Assembly (NCBI GenBank): GCA_032718475.1
Contig: JAUCBJ010005174.1
Location: forward strand, 1 to 64,000
DNA: 64,000 bases
DNA from: Nemertoderma westbladi
Taxonomy: Eukaryota; Xenacoelomorpha; Nemertodermatida; Nemertodermatidae
Direction: 5' to 3'
This document shows, in pieces, positions 11,799 through 23,619 of this stretch. Each line of letters begins with the position of its first letter. Position 1 is the stretch's first letter. Position numbers and translations under genes: made by a program. The notes beneath the pieces are model-generated. The model had not been told where the DNA came from. It worked only from the letters and a program-made list of their open reading frames with translations, and ran no database searches.

Positions 11799-14700
11799 TT
11801 ACGTTATGGAGTCCCTAGATATTTGTTGGATTAGGGAGGTGGTCATGGGAAGAGTATCTTGCCTTCCATAGTTTCCGGACAGTTTTCGGTCTCTTTCCAG
11901 TAAACATAAACGACCAGCTGGGCGATTGAGTGGTTGTGTTACTTTCTCCGCTCCCTTGGCCTGTCTAATCTTCGCTGGGGTAAGATGAGGAGGCCATTCA
12001 TCTTCTTTACTTAGGAAGTCGGGTCCACCTAACCGGTTTGGAGTATCTGTCAGTTCTTGAGGAGTTGCTCCTCTGGAAGCGATGTCGGCTAGATTAATCG
12101 TCTCGGGGCAATGTCTCCATTGATCTACATTGGAGTTAATATCGTCATTATCTGAGGAGTATGGTGTTCCCTCAGTTGGGTCGTCAACTTCACTGCTCTC
12201 CACTTCCCATTCACTTAATTGATATACCTGTTCTTTTGGTAATCTTTCCATTAGAGTTCTACGTGAAGGGCCAGTAAAGTACCAACCTACTCTAGTTCTT
12301 CCCGCATAGACTTGTAATGGTTGCGGTTGAGCAGGCCGTTTCTCCAATGTCTCAAGCGCTTCATGCGCATTTTGGCCGATGAGTATTTGCACTCCAGGGT
12401 AATCTGTGTTGAATCTAGGTATATTAAGCTGCTGGGTGGAATCGTCCTCATCCCAGTTATAAGGTTCTACTTGGCTGGTAGCGAAGTTCTTTATCGCCAC
12501 CATTTTTACTGACCTTATACTATGTTCTCCTAGTTCATCCTGGGGGGTGGACAACGCACCTACATAATAATCCGCTATTACTGTAGATTTCCAAACCTGC
12601 ATAATTCCTGACATGTTTAACTTAGTTAGGAACTTGGGTTGTCCAGCAAAGATGTCTTTGGCTAGTTTTTTGTCGATGAATGTTCCTGTGCTACCGGAGT
12701 CAAGCAGGGCGTTCACTATATAACTCCTTTTAGGTCCGTGGACCCTTAATTGAACTACAGGAAATTCACGGATTCCTACATTGGAAGTTGGTGCTTTCCA
12801 AGATGGTTGTCGATCAGAAGTAGTTAGGGTGAGCTCGCTGTTTGTGTCTTTTTCATACGTAAGTGCTCGATACACTGCGGTATTTATCATGTAACAGGAT
12901 TCATCTTCGTCGGAGAATTCGTCCGTATAGAATCCTTCCATCTCAGAACTTTGGTCAGTGTCGTTCACATCACTGAATTGGACATGTAGTTCGGACTCAC
13001 TTACCTGACTCGGGCTGTTTCGATCGAATTCAGTGTGCAACAAGATATGATGTTTTGCGCCGCACTTTGCACACCTTGCGTCGGAGTAACAGGTTCGCTG
13101 TTGGTGTCCTCGTCTGAGGCAATTATAACACAACCGCGTATCCCACATGACTTCACGTCTGTCCTTTAGTGATTTCCTCAGGAATTCATCACACGCACTT
13201 AAACGGTGGGGCCCGTCGCACAGCACACATTTTGGTTTGATGTTACTTACCTTACTTTGAGTAACGTTGTGCACACTCGTTCTTTCTTCGGGCTTTCTCA
13301 CATGAATTCTCTTAGGAGACGTAGGAGGAGTTTTTCTTACCTGTTCTCTCGTGTCATTGGTTCGAGACTTGAATTTACTTACGTCCTTAGGCGCTGTGTT
13401 GTCATAGTAAGATCTTTCAGTGTTTTTCCCGCTGTCTTCCTCTTGAGAAGCCTGGCTTTCGCCGTCGTCTGTATAACACACTGGTATTACCTCTCTCCTA
13501 GAAACGGGTTTCTCACTTACCTTATTTTCCGGTGTCTTCTCTCTGGACTGTTTTAGAAGCTGTAATTTTACCTCTCCATCTAAGAATGACATGAGATCAG
13601 CCATGGTAGGGTCTCTTCGTTGTTGTTCCATCATATATAACACTTTCTTGTCCCAGCGTGTACCTACTCCACCCTTGGGCAAAGTAGATACTAAGGCTCC
13701 TACAACCATAGAATTCTGGTATTCATGAGACTTACCTAACCAATCTAGTTGTCTACAGATCTCTTGAATCTCGTCGGAAAACTCTATAATCCCGCTGCTA
13801 AGAAACTTTCGGGGCGCCATTAATTTTGCATACAAGTATTTAGCTATGTTATTCCTATTACCATACCTGATGTTTAGTGTATCCCAAACTTGTCTTAATC
13901 TATCTGGATGTCCAATAAACTTTAACGCCATTAACTTGGGAGATCCTTCCAAGCACTCGATGAGGATTCTAAGTTTCTCTCCGTTAGATAGCACAGAGTT
14001 CTGTATGTTATCTTTGTAATATTCATTAAAAGGTAACCATTTCATCTCATCTCCATTGAACTTGACGATCTCTCCCACCTTTACCGCTTGACAGGCTTCG
14101 GTTCTAGCCATTTGACGCGTAAAACTTTCTTGGGCCATTGTGTTATTTAATATCGAGTTATCGGTATATAAATTTCTCGGATTATTATCAAGTCTATATG
14201 GGATATCATTGTCAACAGGTTTATAATTACCCTTAATAGGGTTTACTATAGGAGTTTCCACTTCGCTAGCAGTATAGATGCGTGTAGGCTCCACACCTTG
14301 CGCATGAAACACTTCAGACCTAACAGGTTGACACATTGTTACAGGGGATGGTGGTATACCCTTTTGTGTATTTACTAATTTATCGCGTTCTAACGCGATA
14401 CTTTGCTGCACTTCTTGCAACTCTAACCTACTCTCTCTAATTGTTCCCTTTAACTGCTGCACAGTTCCCTCCATCTCCTGGGCCTGCCGAGAGGAGCGAG
14501 AATGTTGTTCCCTCAGCTGTCCGAGCAGGAGACCCATCTCCCGTCGTCCCTCATCTACCCACTCGACCGCCGAAGCGGGAGGCGCCAACGTTGTAGCGGG
14601 CGGACGAGGGACAACGGGCGACAAGTCATGAATATTTCGCTCGGAGTCCAGGACATGAACAATTTCAGGGGTGGTTCTGTGGGGCACAGGTAGCTTCGTG

Positions 14701-16556
14701 CTGTGCAGAGGGAATTTAGAGGTAGGTTCAGGGAGTACAGGTGTCTCTATCACAGAAGGGGTGGCTTCGAGAACAGGCCTAATTATTTCAGGCTCATCTA
14801 CTATAGTAGGGAGTCTTTCTATGTTAATTATTTGGTCTGTGAGTTCTATACTACCTAAGTTTGTGTTATTTAGTTGCCTTTTAACAGCTGGGGGCAAATC
14901 AGGCAATTTCTGACGGTGGGACATTCTTCTACGTCTGCTTAGACGAGATCTATTTCCTCCGCCTTCAGGATCGGTGGTATCGCCTTCCTCAGATGATGTA
15001 TATCCCTGTCTTTTGGGAGTTGATCGACCCATCATCTGCATTTGACTAGCTGTTAACTGTTTATTTATGCAGTCTTGATTCTCCTGAATGTTTTCCAATT
15101 CTAGTTGGGTGGTTTCTTCAGAGGCTCTCCGTTCTGCTTCTGCCACTGCCTCTGCCACTGCCACTGCCGCCTTTCTTTCCGCTTCGGCCGCTGCCACTGC
15201 CGCTTTTCTTTCCACTTCTACCGCCTTTCTTTCCGCTTCTGCCTCTGCCGCTGCCGCCGCCGCTGCTTTTCTTTCCACTTCTACCGCCTTTCTTTCCGCT
15301 TCTACCTCTGCCGCTGCCGCTGCCGCTGTCGCTTTTCTTTCCGCTTCTGCCGCTGCCACTGCTGCTGCCACTGCCGCTGTCTTTCTGTCTTCTATACGTT
15401 TTTTCTTTACTTGTTCTTCTTGGACCCTAGTGATGCGGAGGCGTTCATCAAATGTAGCTTGGTTCGCAGCTATCCTATCCGCATCTATTGCGTCCAACAC
15501 AAGCTTGGCTCCTTCACTATTAGGGCTAAGTCCATCTAGCCTTCTCCTCAACTCTTCATCTCCTACAAAACGTTGATAGTCCGACAGATAGATGTCAATG
15601 GCATCCCTCTTATGCGGTTTCTCTGCCGTCACTTCACTTTCCACTTGGGAAAATGTAGCGTCTGTTGATTCTCCATGGGTTGAGCGCTCATCCAGCTGAG
15701 CTTTCCACTGAGCCGTTCCTTGAACCTGGAGACTCACCCGTTGAAACCAAGTCTTTACGGCAACTTGCAACGACGTGTCTTGTCTTCTTTTAGAAGCCTC
15801 CTCAAAGGCCGATAAGATTAGCCTGATTCGTAGAATTCTTTCTCTAACTTGATAAAGCAGCTGTCCCTGCTCTTGAGGTCCTTGGGGTTGTTGAAACAGT
15901 TGTTCTTTTAATCGCTCCATAGAGCTGAAGAATCCCTGTACGTATCCTGCTGCGGACCTCTTCCACACAGCTGGATCGATGGTTTCTTTCGTTACTCCCA
16001 TCCTGTGTATGTCTTCCCAGGCAGCTTCCGATAAGTCAAACGGGAGTCCGGGTCCGGGGAAGTTCCATTGCGACTCGACAATAGACTTCAGTTCTTCCCT
16101 TGTGTATCCCGCATAACTATCCTTGGTCGATCGCTTACTTCTCGCCCAATCAATCTGGTGTTCTTCCACCGCAATCAATACCCTAGTGAGTACGGCTGCA
16201 GGAAGGATGAGAAGGGGATCCGAATAAACCGCATCCGTCATCTTCGCTCCGCGCTCGGGTGTCAGCTCTACAGTATCTGCACTACTGGAGCTGTCGGGAC
16301 GCTGAGAAATAAGTTCTCGGCTCGCGGGTAGTTGCTGTTCTGCTGCTTCTTGGTCCCGCTTGACCTGAGCTCGAGTGCCTATGATAGACCTACGATGTTG
16401 GACCAGCCCAGGGTCTGATATTACTACTGGAGGGATGATCTTTCTTACAGTAGGAGGTGAGTTGAACTTCAGTCCTACACGTTCCACACTCCTGTCTGGG
16501 TCACATATGGTTGTATCTAGGAGACTGTCTGACAGGTTTTGCTTTGTGTCAGACAT
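11799..16556 (-). CDS. BEL/Pao Gag-protease polyprotein fused to an RNase H remnant
   Basis: An uninterrupted 1585-codon ORF with an ATG start. Residues about 390-500 are Ala/Glu/Arg/Lys repeats (AERKAA, EAERKAVEVERK), probably a long helix. Residues about 825-920 match the DUF1759-like Gag region (LPFNEYYKDN, GEKLRILIECLEG). Residues about 1115-1175 hold zinc-knuckle-like motifs including CYNCLRRGHQQRTC and CAKCGAKHH. A retropepsin-like A17 domain follows, with catalytic LLDSGST (D near 1285), LIGQN and RTRVGWYFTGP. At about residue 1472 the protein passes directly into QWRHCPETINLADIASRG and GPDFLSKEDEWPP, which normally close BEL RNase H. The reading frame therefore crosses a deletion of RT and most of RNase H without being broken. 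Expected role: capsid formation, RNA packaging and polyprotein cleavage, with reverse transcription supplied by another element. Confidence 0.9.
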   Translation of the reverse strand: MSDTKQNLSDSLLDTTICDPDRSVERVGLKFNSPPTVRKIIPPVVISDPGLVQHRRSIIGTRAQVKRDQEAAEQQLPASRELISQRPDSSSSADTVELTPERGAKMTDAVYSDPLLILPAAVLTRVLIAVEEHQIDWARSKRSTKDSYAGYTREELKSIVESQWNFPGPGLPFDLSEAAWEDIHRMGVTKETIDPAVWKRSAAGYVQGFFSSMERLKEQLFQQPQGPQEQGQLLYQVRERILRIRLILSAFEEASKRRQDTSLQVAVKTWFQRVSLQVQGTAQWKAQLDERSTHGESTDATFSQVESEVTAEKPHKRDAIDIYLSDYQRFVGDEELRRRLDGLSPNSEGAKLVLDAIDADRIAANQATFDERLRITRVQEEQVKKKRIEDRKTAAVAAAVAAAEAERKATAAAAAAEVEAERKAVEVERKAAAAAAAEAEAERKAVEVERKAAVAAAEAERKAAVAVAEAVAEAERRASEETTQLELENIQENQDCINKQLTASQMQMMGRSTPKRQGYTSSEEGDTTDPEGGGNRSRLSRRRRMSHRQKLPDLPPAVKRQLNNTNLGSIELTDQIINIERLPTIVDEPEIIRPVLEATPSVIETPVLPEPTSKFPLHSTKLPVPHRTTPEIVHVLDSERNIHDLSPVVPRPPATTLAPPASAVEWVDEGRREMGLLLGQLREQHSRSSRQAQEMEGTVQQLKGTIRESRLELQEVQQSIALERDKLVNTQKGIPPSPVTMCQPVRSEVFHAQGVEPTRIYTASEVETPIVNPIKGNYKPVDNDIPYRLDNNPRNLYTDNSILNNTMAQESFTRQMARTEACQAVKVGEIVKFNGDEMKWLPFNEYYKDNIQNSVLSNGEKLRILIECLEGSPKLMALKFIGHPDRLRQVWDTLNIRYGNRNNIAKYLYAKLMAPRKFLSSGIIEFSDEIQEICRQLDWLGKSHEYQNSMVVGALVSTLPKGGVGTRWDKKVLYMMEQQRRDPTMADLMSFLDGEVKLQLLKQSREKTPENKVSEKPVSRREVIPVCYTDDGESQASQEEDSGKNTERSYYDNTAPKDVSKFKSRTNDTREQVRKTPPTSPKRIHVRKPEERTSVHNVTQSKVSNIKPKCVLCDGPHRLSACDEFLRKSLKDRREVMWDTRLCYNCLRRGHQQRTCYSDARCAKCGAKHHILLHTEFDRNSPSQVSESELHVQFSDVNDTDQSSEMEGFYTDEFSDEDESCYMINTAVYRALTYEKDTNSELTLTTSDRQPSWKAPTSNVGIREFPVVQLRVHGPKRSYIVNALLDSGSTGTFIDKKLAKDIFAGQPKFLTKLNMSGIMQVWKSTVIADYYVGALSTPQDELGEHSIRSVKMVAIKNFATSQVEPYNWDEDDSTQQLNIPRFNTDYPGVQILIGQNAHEALETLEKRPAQPQPLQVYAGRTRVGWYFTGPSRRTLMERLPKEQVYQLSEWEVESSEVDDPTEGTPYSSDNDDINSNVDQWRHCPETINLADIASRGATPQELTDTPNRLGGPDFLSKEDEWPPHLTPAKIRQAKGAEKVTQPLNRPAGRLCLLERDRKLSGNYGRQDTLPMTTSLIQQISRDSIT

Positions 16557-16689
16557 GTTGGTTTGTACAGTTGAATGCCTACTGCTATATTACAGTTTAA
16601 GCAAGTCTAGTAATTCAGTATCACCGTTAGCCTAGTAATTAATTACCGATACTGCTACTCAGTGTAGCGTGATATATATATAATATATT

Positions 16690-17063
16690 AGAATACCGGT
16701 ATGCTTATAGTATATATAAGTATTATTACAGACTAGGTTTGTCACAGAATACCGGTAGGTAATTCCAGCACAAATATATATAAATATATAATAGGCCTAT
16801 CGTGGATACCGGTATGCAGTTTACACTTATAGTATATATAAGTATAATTATTAACTAGAATTAATTACAGAATACCAGTATAATTTCAGCCTAAATTTAT
16901 AAATATATAATAGGCCTATCGTGAATACCGGTATACAGCTTACACTTATAATGTATATATATAAGTATAATTACAGACTAGAATTAATTACAGAATACCG
17001 GTATAATTTCAGCCTAAAATTTATAGAAATAAATATAATAAACCTATGGTAAATACCGGTATG
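16690..17063. repeat. Leader tandem repeat, unit 112-128 bp
   Basis: ATACCGGTAT recurs at about 16694, 16806, 16925 and 17053. Between occurrences lie repeated blocks TATATATAAGTAT, ACTAGAATTAATTACAG and ATAATAGGCCTATCGTG. It lies in the untranslated leader between the 5' LTR and gag. Confidence 0.85.
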
Positions 17064-18020
17064 TCAATTATTTTAAATAATTGAATTTCTGAATTTTAAG
17101 GGGTTACTTGGTTACTTTACTTACTTTATTACCGTTATTTGAGCAGTAGTCCAACTGATATTTAGACCTAATTGATGTATGGCAGGCCTACTATTTATAA
17201 ATCGTTTGAGTTGATTTATAATATATATATAGGCCTACCCGTTTAATGGGTTTTTGTCAATATTTGAAATAAATGTTATTATTTCTGGGGGGAGTCACTA
17301 CACAGAAGCTGTGCGCTCTCAGTGAAGTGCTACTTGTTGGACACTAAAACAAATAATTATAATTTACCTAAGTTACTTAATACTACAAATTACGTACAAT
17401 TCTGGGTGAGATTACAATCTCTAAATAAACACAAAAATTACAAGTACGAATTTTTAGGGTAATTTTACAAGGAATCTACAAACCAGCCTAACAAAGGGTT
17501 AGAATATCTGGTTATTACAACGGACAGGGTACTACGGTATTTGAAAATAATAAGTAGTAGTAAATATATTGCGTTGTCCAGATAGAAAAAATACCACCGT
17601 CTGATGACTTATAGCCGTATCGCTATAAGTACTACGTTATGTATCACGGAGTGTTTCTACCTAGAAGTTAATTACTGCGGTCTACCAGAACCAACGTGCC
17701 TATTAACCACTTTACAACACAAATATACTGCCTACACACTAATCACCTTCGGAAAGCACTGTACACTAAACCCTAAATTAGGTACAAGTACTTATACAAC
17801 AAATAATCAGTAGTTAAAAAATACTTGAACAGCCAAAAGAACCACGGTATCTGCTGGAGTGACCGGGGCACAAAATCACCAGTCTTTACCTACGCCAAGC
17901 AGCCCTGATGTAGTACCGGGGTTAATTTAACTATAACGGTATATATAACAAGCACAATTACTGTAGGAATAAACTTGGGGGTATGAATGTTGAGAATAAT
18001 CGCATAAACTCTGAATAATA
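17064..18020. other. Retrotransposon leader, non-coding
   Basis: Part of the 2.3-kb leader of the minus-strand element. Only short open frames without domains are present. Confidence 0.6.
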
Positions 18021-18592
18021 AATATTACGCTACGCGTACAGACTACTCAAACAAAATGCAGACCAAATGCTGACAGACTACTGTCAAGCCCAAACAAACT
18101 ACGGTATATGCAGACTCCGAAATGGTTAGTTAGTATGCGTTCTAACCCAGTAGTACGACTTATTCTTTCGAGGGGGTTTACCTCACAGCTCTGGAAGCCC
18201 CTACGTTCCCAACTGGCACTTTATCGGACATACACTCTACACACACCGAAATCTCTCAAGACCTAACAACAGCCAGACAACAATCCAGCCTACAAATTAT
18301 CTAAATAAGAAATATTACGCTACCCGTACAGACTACACAAACAAAGTACAGACCAAACGCTGGCAGACTACTATCAAGCCTAAATAAACTACAGTATATG
18401 CAGACTCCGAAATGGTTAGTTAGTATGCGTTCTAACCGAGTAGTACGACTTATTCTTTCGAGGGGGTTCACCTCACAGCACTGGCAGCCCCTACTTTCCT
18501 AACTAGTACTTTTTCGGACATATGCTCTACACACACTACAGTCCCTTCAGACTTAACAACAGTCAGACAACAGTCTAGCCTACAAATTGTCT
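18021..18592. repeat. Leader tandem duplication, unit 290 bp
   Basis: AATATTACGCTAC begins at 18021 and again at 18311. The copies are about 85-90 percent alike and share ATGGTTAGTTAGTATGCGTT and GACTTATTCTTTCGAGGGGG. Location in the leader suggests a packaging or regulatory repeat, but that is inference. Confidence 0.88.
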
Positions 18593-18872
18593 GTACAATC
18601 TGAGCAGGCTTACACGCCTTCTGCTCAATATTGGCCTACAAATAAATAAAACTTGACAGAAATAAGTAAAATCTCAATAAAAAACCAGGGCGGGCCCTCC
18701 CTGATTCAATATTAAGGCCTACCGGTATATAATTATCAAATTCGAATAATACTGCTGTACCTGTACTGCTGTAGGTACCGGTCCGGGTGGTTAGGTAGTC
18801 AGGCCTACTGGGTACCGGTTGCCGGTACTTCAGCTTTATTGCCTACTGCAATACAGAAGCTATATCTGTTAT

Positions 18873-20053
18873 TGTTCGCGCTTTCAGACCTTTAGCAGTT
18901 TAACCTGCCAAATTGGGATGTCTTTTAGATGATAGATCGTCTTTAGCCTATGACAAGTATTTGATACACTACATTAGCCGAAGCCAGTCTATGCGCGATC
19001 ATTCACCCGCTGGATATACCCGGGAGACTGGATTCGGAAGCCTAACCGTATTGCGGGGTAGGCCTACTGTATTATTCGACTGATCGTAATATATAATCTC
19101 TGACAAATATATTATTCACTTTCGGGAAATATTAACAGTTCCTTTAGGACGTGGCGCTCTAAATATGTAAACAGAGTTATGACATAAACTAAACACAACG
19201 GGATGGCTATAGATTCACGTATATGGCGCATTCTTTAGGAGATGCTTTGTTATCAGTCACAATCATACACAATACTGCACAATGCTGCACACTAATCTGC
19301 CGACCTTCACTAATTTTAGTCACATATAAAGAGAACAACAGACAATACATGTAGGGCCTATGAAATAGCATTAGATTCACTTCAAACCACTTAATGTAAG
19401 TCGCAATCGTTATATGTAACCGGTCTCTCTAACCTTTAGTATATCAAGAAGATTGGGGTGTCTGATTATTTATCAGTATTCCAAATATAATATTCCAACA
19501 ACAAATATAATGAATAACCGACAGTAAATAGCAGTAAAAATGCGGTGTTTGTAGTTGACAATATGATTAGTTTGTATGATTCGGTTTGTGAGTGAGGATT
19601 GGTTTGATAACAGATATACGTTCTATAATTAAGCCTACTAATGTTGGGCTAAAGACTGAAACACGGAGGTTCCAAAGCCGGTGTTCTAGGCTGTGGACAA
19701 AATCACATACTGACTCAACTCCACGAGTTTCTATATACAATCTCTAACGCAGAGGCAAAAAACGCTCTGATTGGTCGACCGAACAAAGAAGGAACAGAGA
19801 ACAAAGAAAAAGCTCCACGTGTACAGCATCAGCTGTTAGCCGTCGTCATGGTAGCTACACTGTTTCAAGAGGATCCGGCGTATTGCGTCATAGAATTGCT
19901 AATTATGTCCGCTAAAGTACACATACAGAAGAAATGGCTTTTATGTCCTCTAAAACACCAGTACAGTAAGGACACGGCCTTTTATGCCTGTTAAACCAAC
20001 TACAGAGTACTTTACGGGGAAAATAACCGGCTAATTCCGCAAAAGCCTTTACA
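18873..20053 (-). repeat. 5' LTR of the minus-strand BEL/Pao element
   Basis: 1,181 bp, matching 7594-8772 almost exactly. In element orientation the LTR is followed by ATAACAGATATAGCTTCTG, where the primer-binding site should be. I cannot assign it to a tRNA with confidence. Confidence 0.95.
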
Positions 20054-20058
20054 AGTAT
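20054..20058. repeat. Target-site duplication AGTAT (right)
   Basis: Identical to 7589-7593 and directly adjacent to the LTR end. Confidence 0.9.
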
Positions 20059-21747
20059 GTCGCCAAAATAAGATTACTTTCTTTCCTACAATAACACTGC
20101 TTCATGGTATCGTGCATGTATATCAGTCATCATAGATTAATGTATTATTCTAGTATTTAACATTGTTTTGTGTTACAATGATTGTGGACAGCATTTAGTT
20201 GAGCACTCTTTGACTGCGACGCGTACATGCTGTAGTTTCATAATGACTGTGAAATTGTCAGTAGGCCTAATAACTGTGAATTGAGTGAAAATACACGTGC
20301 CCTGCCTTACAACCGGTGCATATTAGTTACTCACTGAGTTACTGTACCGTCAGACCAGTGCCGTGGCAGTGGATTTATCTTTACAGTGGACCATGGGGTT
20401 GGTTCCTTAGATTTATGTCAAATAGCTACTTATACTGCTGTACTGTAGTAGTAATAATATATTGAAGGGAAGACTACCTCATAGGCCCACCCGTACACGG
20501 TTCACGGTTCCGTACACGGTTCACTACACTTAAGAACTCCAATTGCACGTACTGTAAGTTAGTTACGTATTGTATGATGTCAGTATCATACACTCCAACA
20601 CCCCACCACGGTGATAGAACTATACCGTTTTAGCTACAAATGCTGGTTTCTATGACGAATGTTATAACTGGATGCATTGGGATCATGAAGCAATGCGTGA
20701 ATACGTTGTTGATTCGAATGTTGAGCTATCCTAATAAACGAGGTGAAGTTGTGTGTTGATTGCGGTGCTGTCTCTGGGAAACTCTCCACCTATGTGGGAG
20801 CATATTTTATAACCTGTGACGTGTGTAATTCTGTAACCTGTGACGTGTGTAATTCTGTAACCTGTGACGTTTCTAATTTCGTCATGTATTTGAATGGTGT
20901 AAGCTTTGACTCGCTAATTGTAACCATCGACTCGGTAATTTGTAACCTTTGCGCGCCATTTTCGAAAAAGCATTTTTGTAACCTGTGCCCCGTTATAACC
21001 TTTGACTCTTTGTAATCTTTAACTTTCCGTGGACGGTTCACTAACTGTGTCCTTGTAATGGGAAGAAAGTAATTTTAATTTGGCGACATAGCAAAAATGC
21101 ATCTTGTAAATTCGTAATTTATTTTAGCACCTACTGTACTTAATTTTAATATTTATTTTCACCCGGTTACATGGACGGTTATTTTTAAGTGATCAAACTG
21201 TTTGAGTCTGTTTTCCTAATTATATTCCAATTGTTTTCGCCTGTTTTTGTGTTTTGTCATGATCTTATACTATCCATATGCAGACTCTCTATCCAATATT
21301 ATACGTACATACAACCGCTAGTCTTTATATATAAGTAAATGTACAATCATTCATTCAAATATTGTCACTTCACGTATCGCATTACATAAAATTCATACAC
21401 TAACATCGAACAAATAAGTATTATGCACTAATACAATAGTCTAGACACCTACTCCAGTAATTCACAAAGAATATTATATCAAACAGCGAGAATCTAACCC
21501 ACAACCTGTATGATGAGGTAAGACATGTAGAGACTGTTATTGTAGGTATATTACGTTGAGTTACAGTTAGCAACACTTGAGCTTTAAGCTTTAGATAGCG
21601 GTGTCATTCCTACTTTTTTTAATTTCCTACAATCTATATAAAGTTGTGCTTTATGTTATTTCATTATTTTAGCCTACGGTTCTATTTTGCTATTACCATT
21701 TATTGCTTAGTTTATTGAAATAAAATAGAATTTAATTATAGAATAAC
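20059..21747. other. Intergenic, no gene seen; small tandem repeat
   Basis: Contains three tandem copies of a 23-bp unit, GTAACCTGTGACGTGTGTAA plus TTCT or similar, at about 20810-20880. Related GTAACC-TTTGAC words follow to 21030. Open frames here follow the repeat on both strands and are not called. Confidence 0.55.
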
Positions 21748-21975
21748 CCGCCGAGGACCGTTTGGGTCAAATTGACCCAAAATGAAGTTTACATGTAATG
21801 TACAAATTCAATAATAATGATTGGGTTTACAATATTTAATGAATTCTCCTACTTTTTTATATTCTATCCAAATGTAACCGGGTCACAACTTTTACTTTAA
21901 CACTTTTTTTTTAATTTTACTTTTATTATTTAGGCAACGCCAAGGGCCGCTTGGGTCAAAATGACCCATTAAAAT
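21748..21975. repeat. Inverted copies of a GGGTCAAATTGACCC repeat
   Basis: CCGCCGAGGACCGTTTGGGT begins at 21748, followed by the near-palindrome TTTGGGTCAAATTGACCCAA. A weaker second copy lies at about 21940-21975. The same block appears in reverse orientation at 23620 and 26070. Confidence 0.6.
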
Positions 21976-23619
21976 GAACCATGACTCATACTGTAAATAA
22001 CAGTTTTGCAAAGTCGAATTCTGGAAACACATCAATTTTCCAAGTCAGGGCGATACATAATCAACATTGAAAAGTCAATTCGTCTGTTTGTATGTATGTC
22101 GGTGCGTTTGTGTGTATGTAATATGGAAACCTGGTATCGTCCATGAACCATATTTCCTGTATGGAACGTCTTCCTTTAGATTGATTAATTAGGCCTAGTC
22201 AATGGTAATGTAGCGTTAGGTCCAAACCAGTATACTTTAGGTCCTGTAACACATTACATTAAATTATTCCTAACTCTCGTTTATTGTTTTGGTTCCTTTC
22301 AACTCGCCTCTATAAACTGATCCTTTACTAACCTGCCTGGTTATGGAGGCAGACTGGACTTACTGACCAAATGGCTCGGCCCTAACGCTAACAGGCTGCC
22401 AGGACCTAATGCCATGGACTTAATGCTCAGGACAGGACCTAAAGCTACAGTACCAGGTTGCCAGGACCTAAAGCTACCGGGACTGGTAGCTGGCTGTCTG
22501 GCTATATAGCCGTAAATATATAATCTAGCTGTCTAGGCCTACACCTACCAGCAACCAGTAGTCATTCTGTCATTAGCCTATAGGCCTATAAATTAATAAA
22601 TTGGGCTAATATATAACAGTTGTGTGCAAAATGGAAACATTTGTGAGAATCTCTTTTGTGGGTAATGTACAAGGCAGCCTGGTAGCGTTAGGTCCAAATT
22701 TTACAGTTACTGAGTTAGTTCAGTTGCAGTAGGTCCTGTAGTGTTTAGGTCCCGTAGCTTTAGTAGTAACATATTTATGATATATTTACTTATTATTTAC
22801 TTATTAGATATTTTTACTATTTATTTGGGAAACAAATAAGATTATCTCTAGAATAATTCGTTGTTTAGCCTTTAATCAGCGCCACTCAAATGTTTTCTCA
22901 TTGTATGCGAATAATTATTCCATTAAAGTGGACTCGGTTTTTGTGTCACTCGCTTCGCTCGTTAATCAATCGCAGTTTGATGTAAATAGTCTAAGTACTT
23001 AAGTGAATAATATTATGAAACTCATATCGATACACACGCTTGTTCAGGTGGAGTTGTAAACATTTCTACTGTATGTACAGTTCATATCTGAACAAAATGA
23101 GAAACCCTCTTTTAGTTGTGTCACTCGCTACGCTCGTTATTGAAACCAAATCGGATGTAAATAGCCTAAGTAACTTGCCCGTAAGTCGCAAATGAGTTTC
23201 CACACTGATAAAAACTCACTTTTGGTCATTTTAATATACCGTAAATACGTAAAATACGTAATAAAATAGGCCAAAATCCTCATCGCACACCTCACAGAAG
23301 CGCTGGTTGCAAGGCGAGAGTCTATGCGAAACCGCGGCTACGCCTGTGTCTTGGGTGCCGTCCGGCGGAGACTGCAGTTTGCACTACTTCGGTCATGTTC
23401 GCTCTGCCTCCGTGGGGGTCGAAGGTCTTGGCGAGGTCTCGGTTTCGGTGATGGGACCGGGATCTGGGGTGGTTAAGAGAGGGGGAAAGGGGAAGTAAAA
23501 ACTATTACTATAACAAAATTAAAGTGCGCTCAATTACTTTACTCACCCCACATTGTTTGTACATTTATGTATTATTGTTTGTTATTATACGTAATTATAT
23601 CTAACTATAAAATACCGTG
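21976..23619. other. Intergenic, no gene seen
   Basis: Holds many TTAGGTCC/GGACCTAA words (22210-22760). It also has two related segments at about 22943-23010 and 23117-23185 sharing GTGTCACTCGCT-CGCTCGTTA and ATGTAAATAG-CTAAGTA. No coding sequence is supported. Confidence 0.5.

Larger units (their letters stand above)
7594..20053 (-). mobile_element. BEL/Pao-type LTR retrotransposon, pol-deleted, recent insertion
   Basis: A 12,460-bp element bounded by two direct repeats of about 1,180 bp (7594-8772 and 18873-20053), each starting TG and ending CA. The flanking 5 bp are AGTAT on both sides, a perfect target-site duplication. I count about four substitutions and one 2-bp indel between the LTRs, so insertion is recent. 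The coding strand is minus, with the 5' LTR at the right. From 5' to 3' it has a 2.3-kb leader with tandem repeats, one long Gag-protease ORF, a 1.6-kb AT-rich spacer, a cluster of unidentified ORFs, a purine tract and the 3' LTR. Peptidase A17-like protease and the DUF1759-like Gag region place it in BEL/Pao. RT, most of RNase H and integrase are missing, so it must have moved with enzymes supplied in trans. Confidence 0.93.

Noticed and set aside
15088-15576. 162- and 144-codon plus-strand ORFs rich in Ala, Ser, Phe and Cys
   Set aside because: Antisense shadows of the Ala/Glu repeat region of the retrotransposon Gag.
20790-21041. Overlapping ORFs on both strands with repeated short motifs
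   Set aside because: Explained by three copies of a 23-bp repeat.
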